The notes under the pieces: model-generated
Seen by the model: the letters and a program-made list of their open reading frames with translations, nothing else
What the model was told of the DNA's origin: nothing
Database searches by the model: none
Shown: in pieces, positions 18,303 through 27,291 of the stretch
Layout: each line of letters starts with the position of its first letter
Position numbering within the stretch: the first letter of the stretch is position 1
Assembly: GCF_000380125.1 (NCBI RefSeq)
Contig: NZ_KB904563.1
Span: 184,323-248,322 of the forward strand
Direction: 5' to 3'
From: Streptococcus ovis DSM 16829
GTDB taxonomy: Bacteria; Bacillota; Bacilli; Lactobacillales; Streptococcaceae
DNA length: 64,000 nt
Position numbers and translations under genes: made by a program

Positions 18303-20084
18303 ATGAGTCAAGGTAAAATTACTGCTTCAGCAGCGATGTTGAACGTTTTGAAAACATGGGGTGTTGATACTATTTACGGTATCCCTTCAGGAACATTGAG
18401 TTCTTTGATGGATGCACTTGCAGAAGATAAAGATATTAACTTCCTCCAAGTTCGTCACGAAGAAACTGGTGCGCTTGCAGCTCTTATGCAACGTAAATTT
18501 GGTGGATCAATTGGTGTCTGCGTAGGTTCTGGTGGACCAGGTGCGACTCACTTGATCAACGGTATCTACGATGCAGCGATGGATGCAACTCCAATGCTTG
18601 CCATTCTTGGTTCTCGTCCAGTGAACGAATTGAACATGGATGCTTTCCAAGAGTTGAACCAAAATCCAATGTACCAAAGCGTTGCTGTGTTTAACAAACG
18701 TGTAGCTTACGCTGAGCAATTACCAAAAGTTATTGACGACGCTGTTCGTGCTGCAATCGCTAAAAAAGGTCCAGCTGTTGTTGAAATCCCAGTAAACTTC
18801 GGTTTCCAAGAAATCGATGCTGACTCTTACTACGGATCAGGTACTTACGACCGTACATTTGTAGCGCCAGCTTTGAACCAAGCTGAAATCGACAAAGCCG
18901 TTGAAATCTTGAACAATGCGAAACGTCCAGTGATCTACTCTGGTTTCGGTGGTGTTGGTGCAGGTGAATTGGTTACTGAATTGTCACGTAAAATCAAAGC
19001 ACCAATCATTACAACTGGTAAAAACTTTGAAGCATTTGAATGGAACTACGAAGGTTTGACAGGTTCTGCCTACCGTGTTGGTTGGAAATCTGCCAACGAA
19101 GTGATCTTCGAAGCGGATACTGTACTCTTCATGGGATGTAACTTCCCATTCTCAGAAGTTTACAACACTTTCAAAAATGTTGAAAAATTCATCCAAGTGG
19201 ACATCGATCCTTACAAACTTGGTAAACGTCATGCCCTCGACGCATCTATCCTTGGTGATGTGGCTGAAGCAACAAAAGCTATCACTGCTAAAGTGGATGC
19301 CGTTGAATCAACTCCATGGTGGAGAGCTGTTGTGAAAAACAACCTAAACTGGCGTGAGTACATGAACAAGCTTGAAGGTAAAACGGAAGGCGAATTGCAA
19401 TTGTACCAAGTTTACAATGCTATCAACAAGTACGCTGATGAGAACGCAATCTTCTCAATTGACGTCGGTAACTCAACTCAAACATCTACTCGTCACTTGC
19501 ACATGACACCTAAAAACATGTGGCGTACATCTCCATTGTTCGCAACAATGGGTATCGCGCTTCCTGGTGGTATCGCTGCTAAGAAAGACAATCCAGATCG
19601 TCAAGTGTGGAACATCATGGGTGACGGTGCCTTCGGTATGTGCTACCCAGACGTGATCACTAACGTTCAATACAACTTGCCAGTTATCAACGTTGTCTTC
19701 TCAAATGCTGAGTATGCCTTCATCAAGAACAAATACGAAGACACAAACAAACACTTATTTGGTGTAGACTTCACTAACCCTGACTACGTGAAAATCGCTG
19801 AAGCTCAAGGTGCGGTAGGTTTCCGTGTTGACCGTATCGAAGATATGGATGCTGTTATGAAAGAAGCTGTTGAGCTTAACAAGGCTGGTAAAACAATCGT
19901 TATCGATGCTCGCATCACTCAAGATCGTCCAATTCCAGTTGAAGCTCCAGAACTTCGCTTGGATCCAAAAGCATATTCTGAAGAAGAAATTGCTGCATTC
20001 AAAGCACGTTACGAAGCTGAAGACTTGGTACCATTCCGTCTTTTCCTTGAAGAAGAAGGTTTGGAATCACGTAACATTAAATAA
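18303..20084 (+). CDS. spxB: Pyruvate oxidase
   Basis: Thiamine diphosphate and FAD enzyme: pyruvate + phosphate + O2 gives acetyl phosphate + CO2 + H2O2. 593 residues, close to the 591 of pneumococcal SpxB. The glutamate that activates ThDP is in VRHEETGAL (about residue 54), FAD-domain motifs lie in the middle, and the ThDP/Mg motif is MGDGAFGM...VFSNAEYAF at about 438-475. The start [13 protein letters not shown] at 18303 is set by AAAGGAG; the frame extends to 18258 without support. Codon use is strongly biased towards preferred codons, fitting high expression. Followed by a terminator, then by lactate oxidase in the same direction. Confidence 0.95.
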   Translation: MSQGKITASAAMLNVLKTWGVDTIYGIPSGTLSSLMDALAEDKDINFLQVRHEETGALAALMQRKFGGSIGVCVGSGGPGATHLINGIYDAAMDATPMLAILGSRPVNELNMDAFQELNQNPMYQSVAVFNKRVAYAEQLPKVIDDAVRAAIAKKGPAVVEIPVNFGFQEIDADSYYGSGTYDRTFVAPALNQAEIDKAVEILNNAKRPVIYSGFGGVGAGELVTELSRKIKAPIITTGKNFEAFEWNYEGLTGSAYRVGWKSANEVIFEADTVLFMGCNFPFSEVYNTFKNVEKFIQVDIDPYKLGKRHALDASILGDVAEATKAITAKVDAVESTPWWRAVVKNNLNWREYMNKLEGKTEGELQLYQVYNAINKYADENAIFSIDVGNSTQTSTRHLHMTPKNMWRTSPLFATMGIALPGGIAAKKDNPDRQVWNIMGDGAFGMCYPDVITNVQYNLPVINVVFSNAEYAFIKNKYEDTNKHLFGVDFTNPDYVKIAEAQGAVGFRVDRIEDMDAVMKEAVELNKAGKTIVIDARITQDRPIPVEAPELRLDPKAYSEEEIAAFKARYEAEDLVPFRLFLEEEGLESRNIK

Positions 20085-20093
20085 TATTTTATG

Positions 20094-20120
20094 GAAAAAT
20101 CACCAGCATGGTGGTTTTTT
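20094..20120 (+). terminator. spxB terminator
   Basis: AATCACC and GGTGGTT pair around AGCAT; TTTTTT follows. Confidence 0.8.
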
Positions 20121-20228
20121 CTTTTTATCACTAATTTTGATATTTCAAGATGGTACAGAAAATAAAAGTTTTGGCATCATTTGACTTAGCAACTTTTCAT
20201 GAAAATAATATGAGAATTCTAAGCAGAT

Positions 20229-20258
20229 GATTTACACAATTGAAATGTAGGCGCTATA
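20229..20258 (+). promoter_or_regulatory. Probable lctO promoter
   Basis: TTTACA, 18 bases, TATACT, roughly 65 bases before the lactate oxidase ATG and after the spxB terminator. Both boxes deviate from consensus. Confidence 0.45.
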
Positions 20259-20323
20259 CTTTCATCAGATACTGATTTTAATTGATTTCTGCAACTAACA
20301 TTTACAAATTGGAGGATTTTAAC

Positions 20324-21460
20324 ATGGCTTTTCACACAAGTACAGCTGAAGGACCTATCGACTTTATCAATGCCTTTGACTTAGAACAAATGGCCCAAAA
20401 AGTAATTCCTAAAGGAGCATTTGGTTACATTGCTTCAGGAGCTGGGGATACCTTTACTCTGCATGAAAATATTCGTTCATTCAATCATAAGTTAATCGTC
20501 CCTCACACTCTTCGTGATGTTGAAAATCCAAGTACAGAGACGATTTTTAATGGCGATACATTGTCTTCTCCACTGATTATGGCACCCGTTGCTGCTCATA
20601 AACTAGCCAATGTTCAAGGGGAAATTGCCTCCGCAAAAGGTGTTCACGAGTTCGGGTCACTTTACACCACTTCGTCTTATTCTTCAACAGATCTTCCAGA
20701 AATTACGGAAACTCTTCAGGGAACACCTCACTGGTTCCAATTTTATTTTTCAAAAGATGATGGCATTAACCGTCATATTATGGACCATGTCAAAGAGCAG
20801 GGCATTAAGGCGATTGTTCTTACAGCTGATGCCACTGTTGGTGGGAACCGTGAAACGGATGCGCGTAACGGTTTCGTCTTTCCAGTAGGCATGCCTATCG
20901 TGCAAGAATATTTACCAGATGGCGCTGGTAAAACAATGGACTTCGTCTATAAATCAGCCAAACAAAAATTATCTCCAAAAGATGTGGAATTCATCGCACA
21001 GTACTCAGGCCTCCCTGTCTATGTGAAAGGACCACAATCAAAAGAAGATGTGGATATTGCACTCAGTGCAGGTGCTTCAGGTATTTGGGTAACTAACCAC
21101 GGTGGCCGTCAATTAGACGGTGGCCCAGCAGCATTTGATTCTCTCCAAGAAGTGGCCGAAGCTGTTGACAAACGTGTACCGATTGTCTTTGACTCAGGTA
21201 TCCGTCGTGGTCAACACGTCTTTAAAGCTCTTGCATCAGGCGCTGACCTTGTTGCCCTTGGTCGCCCAGCGATTTATGGTCTTGCTCTCGGAGGAAGTAT
21301 TGGGGTCCGTCAAGCCTTTGAAAAAATCAATGATGAATTGAAGATGGTCATGCAATTGGCTGGTACTCAGACCATTGAAGATGTGAAAAACGTAACCCTT
21401 CGCCACAATCCGTACGACCCGTCTGTTCAGTACGACGTGAATGAATTAAGACTTTATTGA
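20324..21460 (+). CDS. lctO: L-lactate oxidase
   Basis: FMN-dependent alpha-hydroxy acid oxidase: L-lactate + O2 gives pyruvate + H2O2. 378 residues, standard for streptococcal LctO. The family active-site block is NHGGRQLDG (catalytic His and substrate Arg at about residues 258-263), with DSGIRRGQHVFKAL and LGRPAIYGLALGG binding FMN phosphate. Start MAFHTSTAEG at 20324 with GGAGGA upstream. Lies behind spxB: its product pyruvate is the substrate of SpxB, so the pair yields two H2O2 per lactate. Confidence 0.95.
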   Translation: MAFHTSTAEGPIDFINAFDLEQMAQKVIPKGAFGYIASGAGDTFTLHENIRSFNHKLIVPHTLRDVENPSTETIFNGDTLSSPLIMAPVAAHKLANVQGEIASAKGVHEFGSLYTTSSYSSTDLPEITETLQGTPHWFQFYFSKDDGINRHIMDHVKEQGIKAIVLTADATVGGNRETDARNGFVFPVGMPIVQEYLPDGAGKTMDFVYKSAKQKLSPKDVEFIAQYSGLPVYVKGPQSKEDVDIALSAGASGIWVTNHGGRQLDGGPAAFDSLQEVAEAVDKRVPIVFDSGIRRGQHVFKALASGADLVALGRPAIYGLALGGSIGVRQAFEKINDELKMVMQLAGTQTIEDVKNVTLRHNPYDPSVQYDVNELRLY

Positions 21461-21499
21461 TATCAACCTACTCAGCTAACATTGTCCTAGAGACAAAAT

Positions 21500-21553
21500 A
21501 AAACCACAACTAGCTTCCCCCTTCGTAGAGAGGAGGTACTGTTGTGGTTTTTA
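21500..21553 (+). terminator. Terminator after lctO
   Basis: AAACCACAAC (21501-21510) pairs with GTTGTGGTTT (21541-21550), followed by TT; a long loop lies between. On the minus strand it could also end the DUF3013 gene's transcript. Confidence 0.65.
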
Positions 21554-21577
21554 TGATGATTCAAATCTAGTGGTATC

Positions 21578-22048
21578 TTAATACCGTGGATATCCGTAAA
21601 ATTCTGTTTCTTCTAGTTCTGCTCTGCCATTTTCAAAAGCCTCTGCGTCCCAAATAATCGCAAATTCTTCTGCTTCTTCATCTGCGAGGAAGTCCATGAG
21701 GTCGCTGAGCCCTTCGGTCGCTGCTTCGTTGAGAAATTCTGCAAAGTAGGCTAAAAACTCGCGTGACAAGCCCTTTTTCGGCTCGTACGGAATAGCCGCT
21801 AAATAGTCGTTCGCTTCAAAGCGGGACTTGGCTGGATTGTAGAAGAGCACTGCGTCTTCAAAAATAATATCATCTGTCGACACTTCTCCTTCTTCATCAA
21901 CGGTTTCCACACCTGCGCCATTGTGCGCTTCGAGGACAAAAACAACCTCTACAGCATGATTTTTCTTATCCCAATCCATCGCAAAGTCATATTCCAAATG
22001 ATTGTCTAGTTCTTCCTCTAAGACCGACAAAAAGCCAAATTTCGCCAT
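21578..22048 (-). CDS. DUF3013 family protein
   Basis: 156 residues, strongly acidic (many Glu and Asp), no membrane segment or signal peptide. It has the DUF3013 look, MAKFGFLSVLEEELDNHL at the N terminus and a C-terminal acidic half, and is found in many streptococci beside rarA. No function is known. Transcribed away from rarA across a short shared promoter region. Confidence 0.75.
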   Translation of the reverse strand: MAKFGFLSVLEEELDNHLEYDFAMDWDKKNHAVEVVFVLEAHNGAGVETVDEEGEVSTDDIIFEDAVLFYNPAKSRFEANDYLAAIPYEPKKGLSREFLAYFAEFLNEAATEGLSDLMDFLADEEAEEFAIIWDAEAFENGRAELEETEFYGYPRY

Positions 22049-22114
22049 TATTATACCTATTTTCTATTTTGTAGTATAATTATTATATCATGTTCAAGGA
22101 AAAAAGAGGGAACT

Positions 22115-23392
22115 ATGCCAGATAATCTTGCGCTGCGTATGCGCCCAAAAAACATTGACCAAGTCATCGGTCAACAGCACCTCGTTGGAGAGGGAAAAAT
22201 CATTCGTCGTATGGTCGAAGCCAATATGCTCTCGTCCATGATTTTGTACGGTCCTCCAGGGATTGGAAAAACCTCCATCGCAAGCGCCATTGCAGGAACA
22301 ACCAAATTTGCTTTTCGTACCTTCAACGCGACGACAGATACCAAAAAACGCCTGCAAGAAATCGCCGAAGAAGCCAAGTTTTCAGGTGGTCTTGTCCTTA
22401 TGCTGGATGAAATTCACCGTCTCGATAAAACCAAGCAAGATTTTCTGTTGCCGCTTCTAGAAAATGGGAATATCATCATGATTGGCGCGACAACAGAAAA
22501 TCCTTTTTTCTCTGTGACTCCTGCCATTCGTTCCCGAGTACAGATTTTCGAGCTAGAGCCTCTCTCAAATGAAGACATCAAACAGGCTATTCAACTTGCA
22601 ATCACGGACAAAGACCGTGGTTTTGACTTTGAAATTGCACTGGATGAAGATGCGCTGGACTTTATCGCAACAGCGACCAACGGTGACTTGCGGTCCGCCT
22701 TTAATTCCTTGGATCTTGCAGTCATGTCTACCAGACCAGATGAGGGTGGAAAGCGCCATATTACTCTTGATACCGTTGAAAATAGTCTGCAACGCAGTTA
22801 CATTACCATGGATAAAAATGGCGACGGTCACTACGATGTCCTGTCTGCCCTCCAAAAATCTATCCGTGGAAGCGATGTAGATGCCAGTCTCCACTACGCA
22901 GCCCGCTTGATTGAAGCGGGAGATTTGCCTAGTCTAGCTCGTCGTCTGACCGTGATCGCTTATGAAGATGTTGGCTTGGCCAATCCTGAGGCCCAAATTC
23001 ACACAGTGACCGCGCTTGAAGCTGCGCAGAAAATCGGCTTTCCAGAAGCTCGGATTCTAATTGCCAATGTTGTGATTGATTTGGCCTTGTCCCCTAAATC
23101 AAATTCCGCCATTACAGCGATTGACAAAGCCATGGCAGACCTCAGAAAATCAGGCAGTCTCCCAATTCCACGTCATTTACGGGATGGCCATTATGCAGGC
23201 AGTAAAGAGCTGGGAAATGCGCAGGATTACAAATATCCACACGCCTATCCTGAAAAATGGGTAGACCAGCAATACTTACCTGATAAACTAAAAGGCGCTA
23301 GCTATTTTACCCCCAACGAAACAGGAAAATATGAACGGGCTTTAGGTACCACCTTAGAAAAAATAAAAATTTTAAAAAAATCAAAACACTAA
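22115..23392 (+). CDS. rarA: Replication-associated recombination protein A (AAA+ ATPase)
   Basis: 425 residues of the RarA/MgsA/WRNIP1 family, which acts at stalled replication forks. Walker A GPPGIGKTS is at about residues 47-55, Walker B LMLDEIHR at about 96-103, sensor 1 IGATTENPFFS follows, and SRVQIFELEPL carries the arginine finger region. The C-terminal part (KSIRGSDVDASLHYAARLIEAGD, RLTVIAYEDVGLANP) is the RarA tetramerisation domain. Full length. Start ATG at 22115, soon after the promoter region shared with the DUF3013 gene. Confidence 0.94.
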   Translation: MPDNLALRMRPKNIDQVIGQQHLVGEGKIIRRMVEANMLSSMILYGPPGIGKTSIASAIAGTTKFAFRTFNATTDTKKRLQEIAEEAKFSGGLVLMLDEIHRLDKTKQDFLLPLLENGNIIMIGATTENPFFSVTPAIRSRVQIFELEPLSNEDIKQAIQLAITDKDRGFDFEIALDEDALDFIATATNGDLRSAFNSLDLAVMSTRPDEGGKRHITLDTVENSLQRSYITMDKNGDGHYDVLSALQKSIRGSDVDASLHYAARLIEAGDLPSLARRLTVIAYEDVGLANPEAQIHTVTALEAAQKIGFPEARILIANVVIDLALSPKSNSAITAIDKAMADLRKSGSLPIPRHLRDGHYAGSKELGNAQDYKYPHAYPEKWVDQQYLPDKLKGASYFTPNETGKYERALGTTLEKIKILKKSKH

Positions 23393-23454
23393 AATAGCGA
23401 AACGCCTCTTTATGAAGCCGTTTTGAGAGCGTTCTCGCTTTTTGAGATTTTCTC

Positions 23455-23482
23455 TTGAAATTTTTCAAAAATATGATACAAT
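23455..23482 (+). promoter_or_regulatory. Promoter of the 6S RNA gene
   Basis: TTGAAA at 23455-23460, 16-base spacer, TACAAT at 23477-23482; transcript start expected near 23490. Confidence 0.7.
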
Positions 23483-23489
23483 AATTACA

Positions 23490-23689
23490 GAAATAAGAAC
23501 TGCTGTGGTATACGAATTCATACCTATGTGTTGACCGACTATTTTTGTATTACTAGGGAAACTAAATTTTCAAGCAGTATGCAGGCCGTCTCACACGGAA
23601 GCGACTAAGTTTGAATCGTGTTACCCACCTGCTTCTATGCGCGGGATCAATACAAATCATGAATCACCGGTACCAATACAGCGTTTTTT
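23490..23689 (+). ncRNA. ssrS: 6S RNA
   Basis: About 200 bases with a promoter in front, no ORF, and a closing stem of 5' GCTGTGGTA with 3' TACCAATACAGC (AAT bulge), extended by ATTCAT with ATGAAT. This gives one long rod with an interior unpaired region, the shape of 6S RNA that mimics an open promoter and binds housekeeping RNA polymerase. GTTTTTT ends the stem. Position before a tRNA-Lys gene is as expected for streptococcal 6S RNA (from memory of the family, not checked). Confidence 0.78.
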
Positions 23690-23692
23690 CTT

Positions 23693-23765
23693 GCCTCCTT
23701 AGCTCAGTTGGTAGAGCAGTAGACTCTTAATCTATGGGTCGTAGGTTCGAGCCCTACAGGGGGTA
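23693..23765 (+). tRNA. tRNA-Lys (anticodon CTT)
   Basis: Cloverleaf: acceptor GCCTCCT with AGGGGGT (G-T ends), D arm GCTC-AGTTGGTA-GAGC, anticodon arm GTAGA-CTCTTAA-TCTAT giving anticodon CTT, T arm GTAGG-TTCGAGC-CCTAC, discriminator A at 23765. No CCA is encoded. Reads AAG (Lys). Confidence 0.95.
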
Positions 23766-23780
23766 TGTTGATATGCGGAG

Positions 23781-23810
23781 AAAAACCAGTCCTTTGGACT
23801 GGTTTTTCTT
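23781..23810 (+). terminator. Terminator after tRNA-Lys
   Basis: AAAAACCAGTCC-TTT-GGACTGGTTTTT, perfect stem with T-tract. Confidence 0.88.
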
Positions 23811-23853
23811 GTACTTGAAAACTGAAAAAATGAATTGATTCACTGTTTCTACC

Positions 23854-23880
23854 AAAAAATCCGCCAACTAGCGGATTTTT
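23854..23880 (-). terminator. glf terminator
   Basis: AAAAATCCGC-TAGTTG-GCGGATTTTTT on the minus strand, directly after the glf stop codon. Confidence 0.85.
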
Positions 23881-23881
23881 C

Positions 23882-24985
23882 TTATTCTCCAAACTCATTC
23901 GCAACCACTTCTAAGGCACGCTCGATCACCACATGCATATCATAGTATTTATAGTCCGCTAAGCGACCACAGAAAATCACGCGGTCGTTAACTGCTTCTG
24001 CTTTTTGGGCGTATTGGGCGAAAATGGCATTGTTTGTTTCGTCATTGATAGGGTAATAGGGCTCATCCCCCTGCTTCCAATCTGCTGGATACTCACGCGT
24101 GATGACCGTCTTTTCTTGCTGTCCATACTCAAAATGCTTGTGCTCGATGATACGAGTATAGGGAATATCACGTTCGGTATAATTGACTACTGCATTTCCT
24201 TGGAAATTATCTGTATCCAACACCTCATGTTCAAATCGTAAGCCACGATACTCCAACTGACCAAATTCATAATCGAAATACTGATCAATCATCCCTGTAA
24301 ACACAACCTTACGTGCGCTTCTTTCTAGTTCCGAGCGATTCGCAAAGAAATCCACTTCTAACTCGACTTCAATATTCTCTAGCATCTTTTCAATGATAAC
24401 ATTGTAGCCACCGATAGGAATGCCTTGGTAGCGATCGTTGAAATAATTGTTATCATAGGTAAAGCGAACAGGTAAACGCTTGATAATAAACGGTGGTAAC
24501 TCCGTCGCAGAGCGCCCCCACTGCTTTTCAGTATAACCTTTGATAAGGGTCTCATAAACATCTTTTCCGATGAGCTTGATGGCCTGCTCTTCCAAGTTCT
24601 GAGGCTCAGTATCTTGTAAATGCGCTGTCTGCTCCGCTATTTTCTCCCGCACTTCCTGTGGCGTTTTCGTTCCCCACATGGTATAAAAAGTATTCATATT
24701 AAAAGGGAGATTGTAGAGTTTTCCCTGATAATTGGCTATAGGAGAGTTGATATAATTATTAAATTCCGCAAACTGATTGACATAATCCCACACTTTTTTG
24801 TTAGAAGTATGGAAAATATGGGCTCCATACTTATGCACATTGATGCCTTCTATATGTTCACAGTAAATATTTCCCCCAATATGGTCACGTTTGTCAATGA
24901 CTTTCACTTTTTTACCACGTTTTGTCGCTTCATAGGCAAAGATAGCACCAGACAACCCCGCTCCGACAATTAAATAATCATACAT
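23882..24985 (-). CDS. glf: UDP-galactopyranose mutase
   Basis: FAD enzyme converting UDP-galactopyranose to UDP-galactofuranose, a precursor of galactofuranose-containing capsule or cell-wall glycans. 367 residues. The N-terminal FAD motif VGAGLSGAIFAYEATKRG is at residues 7-24, followed by the conserved YGAHIFHTSN and the C-terminal GRLADYKYYDMHVVIERAL. No capsule genes are next to it here: it lies alone between tRNA-Lys and nrdG, with its own terminator. Confidence 0.95.
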   Translation of the reverse strand: MYDYLIVGAGLSGAIFAYEATKRGKKVKVIDKRDHIGGNIYCEHIEGINVHKYGAHIFHTSNKKVWDYVNQFAEFNNYINSPIANYQGKLYNLPFNMNTFYTMWGTKTPQEVREKIAEQTAHLQDTEPQNLEEQAIKLIGKDVYETLIKGYTEKQWGRSATELPPFIIKRLPVRFTYDNNYFNDRYQGIPIGGYNVIIEKMLENIEVELEVDFFANRSELERSARKVVFTGMIDQYFDYEFGQLEYRGLRFEHEVLDTDNFQGNAVVNYTERDIPYTRIIEHKHFEYGQQEKTVITREYPADWKQGDEPYYPINDETNNAIFAQYAQKAEAVNDRVIFCGRLADYKYYDMHVVIERALEVVANEFGE

Positions 24986-25044
24986 TTGATGTTCTCCTTC
25001 ATTTCAACGCTACTATTATACCATAAAAAATAACCCTACTAGGG

Positions 25045-25641
25045 CTACTTTTCTTCTCGTTTTAATTGTTCGTAGGATTCCTGACCGTCATTGAGTTTCT
25101 CCCAAATGACGACTTCACCAGTCGCCAAGGACTTTTGCACATCAATAATCCGCTGATTTGAAGAACCTCTGAATTGTAACATGAGGTTCTTTTTCGTTTT
25201 GTCAAAACGCCCATCAACTAAGATATCAATAAGATGAAGGAGTTCCAACTTATCATCCGTTTCCAGCATCATTTCTTCCCAAGTGTAACCTGTCCAAGAC
25301 CAGATATCCTTCTCTGGCAGTTCTCGGCGAATGCGTTTGACAAGAGGCAGGAGAATCCCTGTATTTAGGAAAGGCTCACCACCAAGAAGTGTCAATCCCT
25401 GCACATAAGGCTGAGCTAAGTCGTCCATAATCTGGTCTTCCAATTCCTTGGTGTAAGGAATACCAGCATTAAAAGACCAAGTGGCCACATTATAACACCC
25501 CTCACAATGAAACATACAGCCAGCAACATAAAGACTACACCGTACGCCTTCACCATCTACAAAGTTAAAGGCCTTATAGTCAATAATCCGCCCTTGACTA
25601 AGCTCTTCGCTCTTCCATTCTTGAGGCTGAGGATTGTTCAT
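25045..25641 (-). CDS. nrdG: Anaerobic ribonucleotide reductase activating protein
   Basis: Radical SAM enzyme that installs the glycyl radical on NrdD. 198 residues; the cluster motif CMFHCEGC (CxxxCxxC) is at about 42-49 and the GGEP-like motif LLGGEPFL at about 87. The ATG at 25641 has no evident Shine-Dalgarno sequence because a dispersed repeat ends right at the start codon, as at prmA. Last gene of the nrdD cluster on the minus strand, 160 bases after the GNAT gene. Confidence 0.94.
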   Translation of the reverse strand: MNNPQPQEWKSEELSQGRIIDYKAFNFVDGEGVRCSLYVAGCMFHCEGCYNVATWSFNAGIPYTKELEDQIMDDLAQPYVQGLTLLGGEPFLNTGILLPLVKRIRRELPEKDIWSWTGYTWEEMMLETDDKLELLHLIDILVDGRFDKTKKNLMLQFRGSSNQRIIDVQKSLATGEVVIWEKLNDGQESYEQLKREEK

Positions 25642-25750
25642 TATTAAGATACCAAGAGCGTAAAAAAAGCGAGAGAAAATAGGAAACCGATGACGTATGC
25701 CTGCATACGAGGAGATTTATCTTTTTTCCGAAGCTTTTAGCTCGGGTTCC
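25642..25750 (+). repeat. Dispersed intergenic repeat, copy 2 (upstream of nrdG)
   Basis: ATTAAGATACCAAG, GCGTAAAAAAAGC, GAAAATAGGAAAC, a small palindrome GTATGCCTGCATAC, GGAGATTTATCTTTTT and CTCGGGTTC in order. Shares this block order with the copies at prmA and ruvA. Head touches the nrdG start codon. Confidence 0.78.
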
Positions 25751-25803
25751 ATTCTGTCAAATCATCTGAACAGCCCGAAACACTCTTCCTTTCTATGAAA
25801 TTT

Positions 25804-26301
25804 TTAGGTAACATCTATCCAGTATCGCTCTGTCCCTTCACGAACATCTTCTAGCACACCACCATTAGCCAAAATGACCGCACGGCTGGCAAGATTTGTC
25901 TCACTACAAGTGACAAGGACTTTTTTGATATTTTTGGAAATGGCAGAGCTAAGCCCCTGCTTGAGCATCTCCTTAGCGTAACCTCTACCACGCTCACTAG
26001 GTCTAACAGAATAGCCAATGTGACCACCCTGTTCTAGTAAAAAATCTGATAAACGCAGACGCAGATTTAAAAATCCAACTGCTCCTTCTCCTTCAAATCC
26101 CACAAATTGGATCGCTGGTACCCAGCCATCAGGAATATTCAATCCCATCTCTACGTCCGCATTGCCAGCAATCCAATCTTCATAATCGAAGTTTTCAGCC
26201 TTCCAAAAACCGCCATCGTGAGCTGAACTAGTCTCCTCAAACTCACGCATCATATCTAAAACGGCTTCTTTATCAGCCAAAGTTGGTCTGCGTAGTTCCA
26301 T
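25804..26301 (-). CDS. GNAT family N-acetyltransferase
   Basis: 165 residues, GNAT fold. The acetyl-CoA pyrophosphate loop is RPSERGRGYAKEML (about residues 103-116). The same family sits between nrdD and nrdG in other streptococci, so it is a conserved passenger of the anaerobic reductase cluster; its substrate is unknown. Its first 29 bases overlap the end of the upstream oxidoreductase gene. Confidence 0.85.
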   Translation of the reverse strand: MELRRPTLADKEAVLDMMREFEETSSAHDGGFWKAENFDYEDWIAGNADVEMGLNIPDGWVPAIQFVGFEGEGAVGFLNLRLRLSDFLLEQGGHIGYSVRPSERGRGYAKEMLKQGLSSAISKNIKKVLVTCSETNLASRAVILANGGVLEDVREGTERYWIDVT

Positions 26302-27229
26302 AAAATGCCTCCAAATCTAGTGTCCCATAAGGTGTTTCTGAACGGTTTATCTGGTCACAAATCCAGTGACTCAACAAGCTAGAAGCCGATGAGACTGGAT
26401 TTTCTTCCGTGTCAATCGCCTCAAGAAAAGCCTGAATGATGCTCTCAAAACCACGTTTGTAGAGGGTCGTATCCCATGAACCAAAGCCATGCTTGGTTTC
26501 CACTTCGCCCACTACTGCCGTTAACTCATCCAAATTTTTCAAATGATAGGTTGCTTGCGGTGTTTGAACTTCCATGATTTCACGGCGACTACCTGCCTGT
26601 AAATTCATACTAACAGCAATCGTCTCTTTTTCTGTATAAAGATTAACAGAGACCTGACTGAGCAAACCTTCTTCCAAATGGTAATGGAAATCTCCACGAA
26701 TCAACTGGCCTTCTGCTAGATAAAGAGCTGTATCCAACGGATGAATAAAGAAATCAAAGAGTTTGTATTGAAGTGGTCCAGTCCCTTTCAGAGCATTTTT
26801 TTCCACAAAAATCCTTCGTTTGTGCCTAGCCTCTGCCAACACTTTCACCTTCGGTGCAAAGCGACGATTAAACCCTGCCATTAGAAAAGTGCCATGCTTC
26901 TCAGCAAGCTCATAAAGTGCCGTTGTGGTCTCGTAATCCTCTGTCACTGGTTTATCCATATAGACAGGAATGCCTTTTTTCAAAAACTGCGCTGCAATTT
27001 CCTCATGCGCCACTGTCGCTGCATGAATAAAGACCCCATCCAAACCAGCTTCTAGCAAGGCATCTAAACTATTGTAAGACACCGATTGACCAAACAAGGA
27101 GACTACCTCATCACGCACCTCTTGTTTTCGTGTGAAAACGTGCCATTCAATGCCAGATAATTGTCGCATATAGGGCAAATAAGCCTTCTGAGAAATCCCA
27201 CCGATTCCCACAATTCCGATTTTCTTCAT
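26273..27229 (-). CDS. Gfo/Idh/MocA family oxidoreductase
   Basis: 318 residues. N-terminal NAD(P)-binding Rossmann fold (GIVGIGGISQKAYLPYM, residues 4-20), the family motif MDKPVTEDYE (the EKP-like lysine, about 92-101), then an alpha/beta C-terminal domain. Substrate, probably a sugar or inositol-like compound, cannot be told. It is inserted between the small protein and the GNAT gene of the nrd cluster and overlaps the GNAT gene by 29 bases. A terminator-like hairpin lies just upstream at 27243-27278. Confidence 0.86.
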   Translation of the reverse strand: MKKIGIVGIGGISQKAYLPYMRQLSGIEWHVFTRKQEVRDEVVSLFGQSVSYNSLDALLEAGLDGVFIHAATVAHEEIAAQFLKKGIPVYMDKPVTEDYETTTALYELAEKHGTFLMAGFNRRFAPKVKVLAEARHKRRIFVEKNALKGTGPLQYKLFDFFIHPLDTALYLAEGQLIRGDFHYHLEEGLLSQVSVNLYTEKETIAVSMNLQAGSRREIMEVQTPQATYHLKNLDELTAVVGEVETKHGFGSWDTTLYKRGFESIIQAFLEAIDTEENPVSSASSLLSHWICDQINRSETPYGTLDLEAFYGTTQTNFG

Positions 27230-27242
27230 GTATATCCTTTCT

Positions 27243-27278
27243 AGACAAAACAGGTGACGTTTTACACGCCACCTGTCT
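27243..27278 (-). terminator. Hairpin after the 43-residue nrd-cluster protein
   Basis: ACAGGTGGCG and CGTCACCTGT pair (one G-T-type mismatch) around seven bases; TTTTGTCT follows on the minus strand. May separate nrdD from the downstream genes or act as attenuator. Confidence 0.7.
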
Positions 27279-27291
27279 CTTTCCTGCTAGT

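Noticed and set aside
22565-22894. Frames of about 100 codons within rarA on both strands
   Set aside because: Shadows of rarA.
23704-23904. 66-codon minus-strand frame across the tRNA
   Set aside because: It is the antisense of tRNA-Lys and its flanks (it contains the well-known false motif PVGLEPTTHRL).
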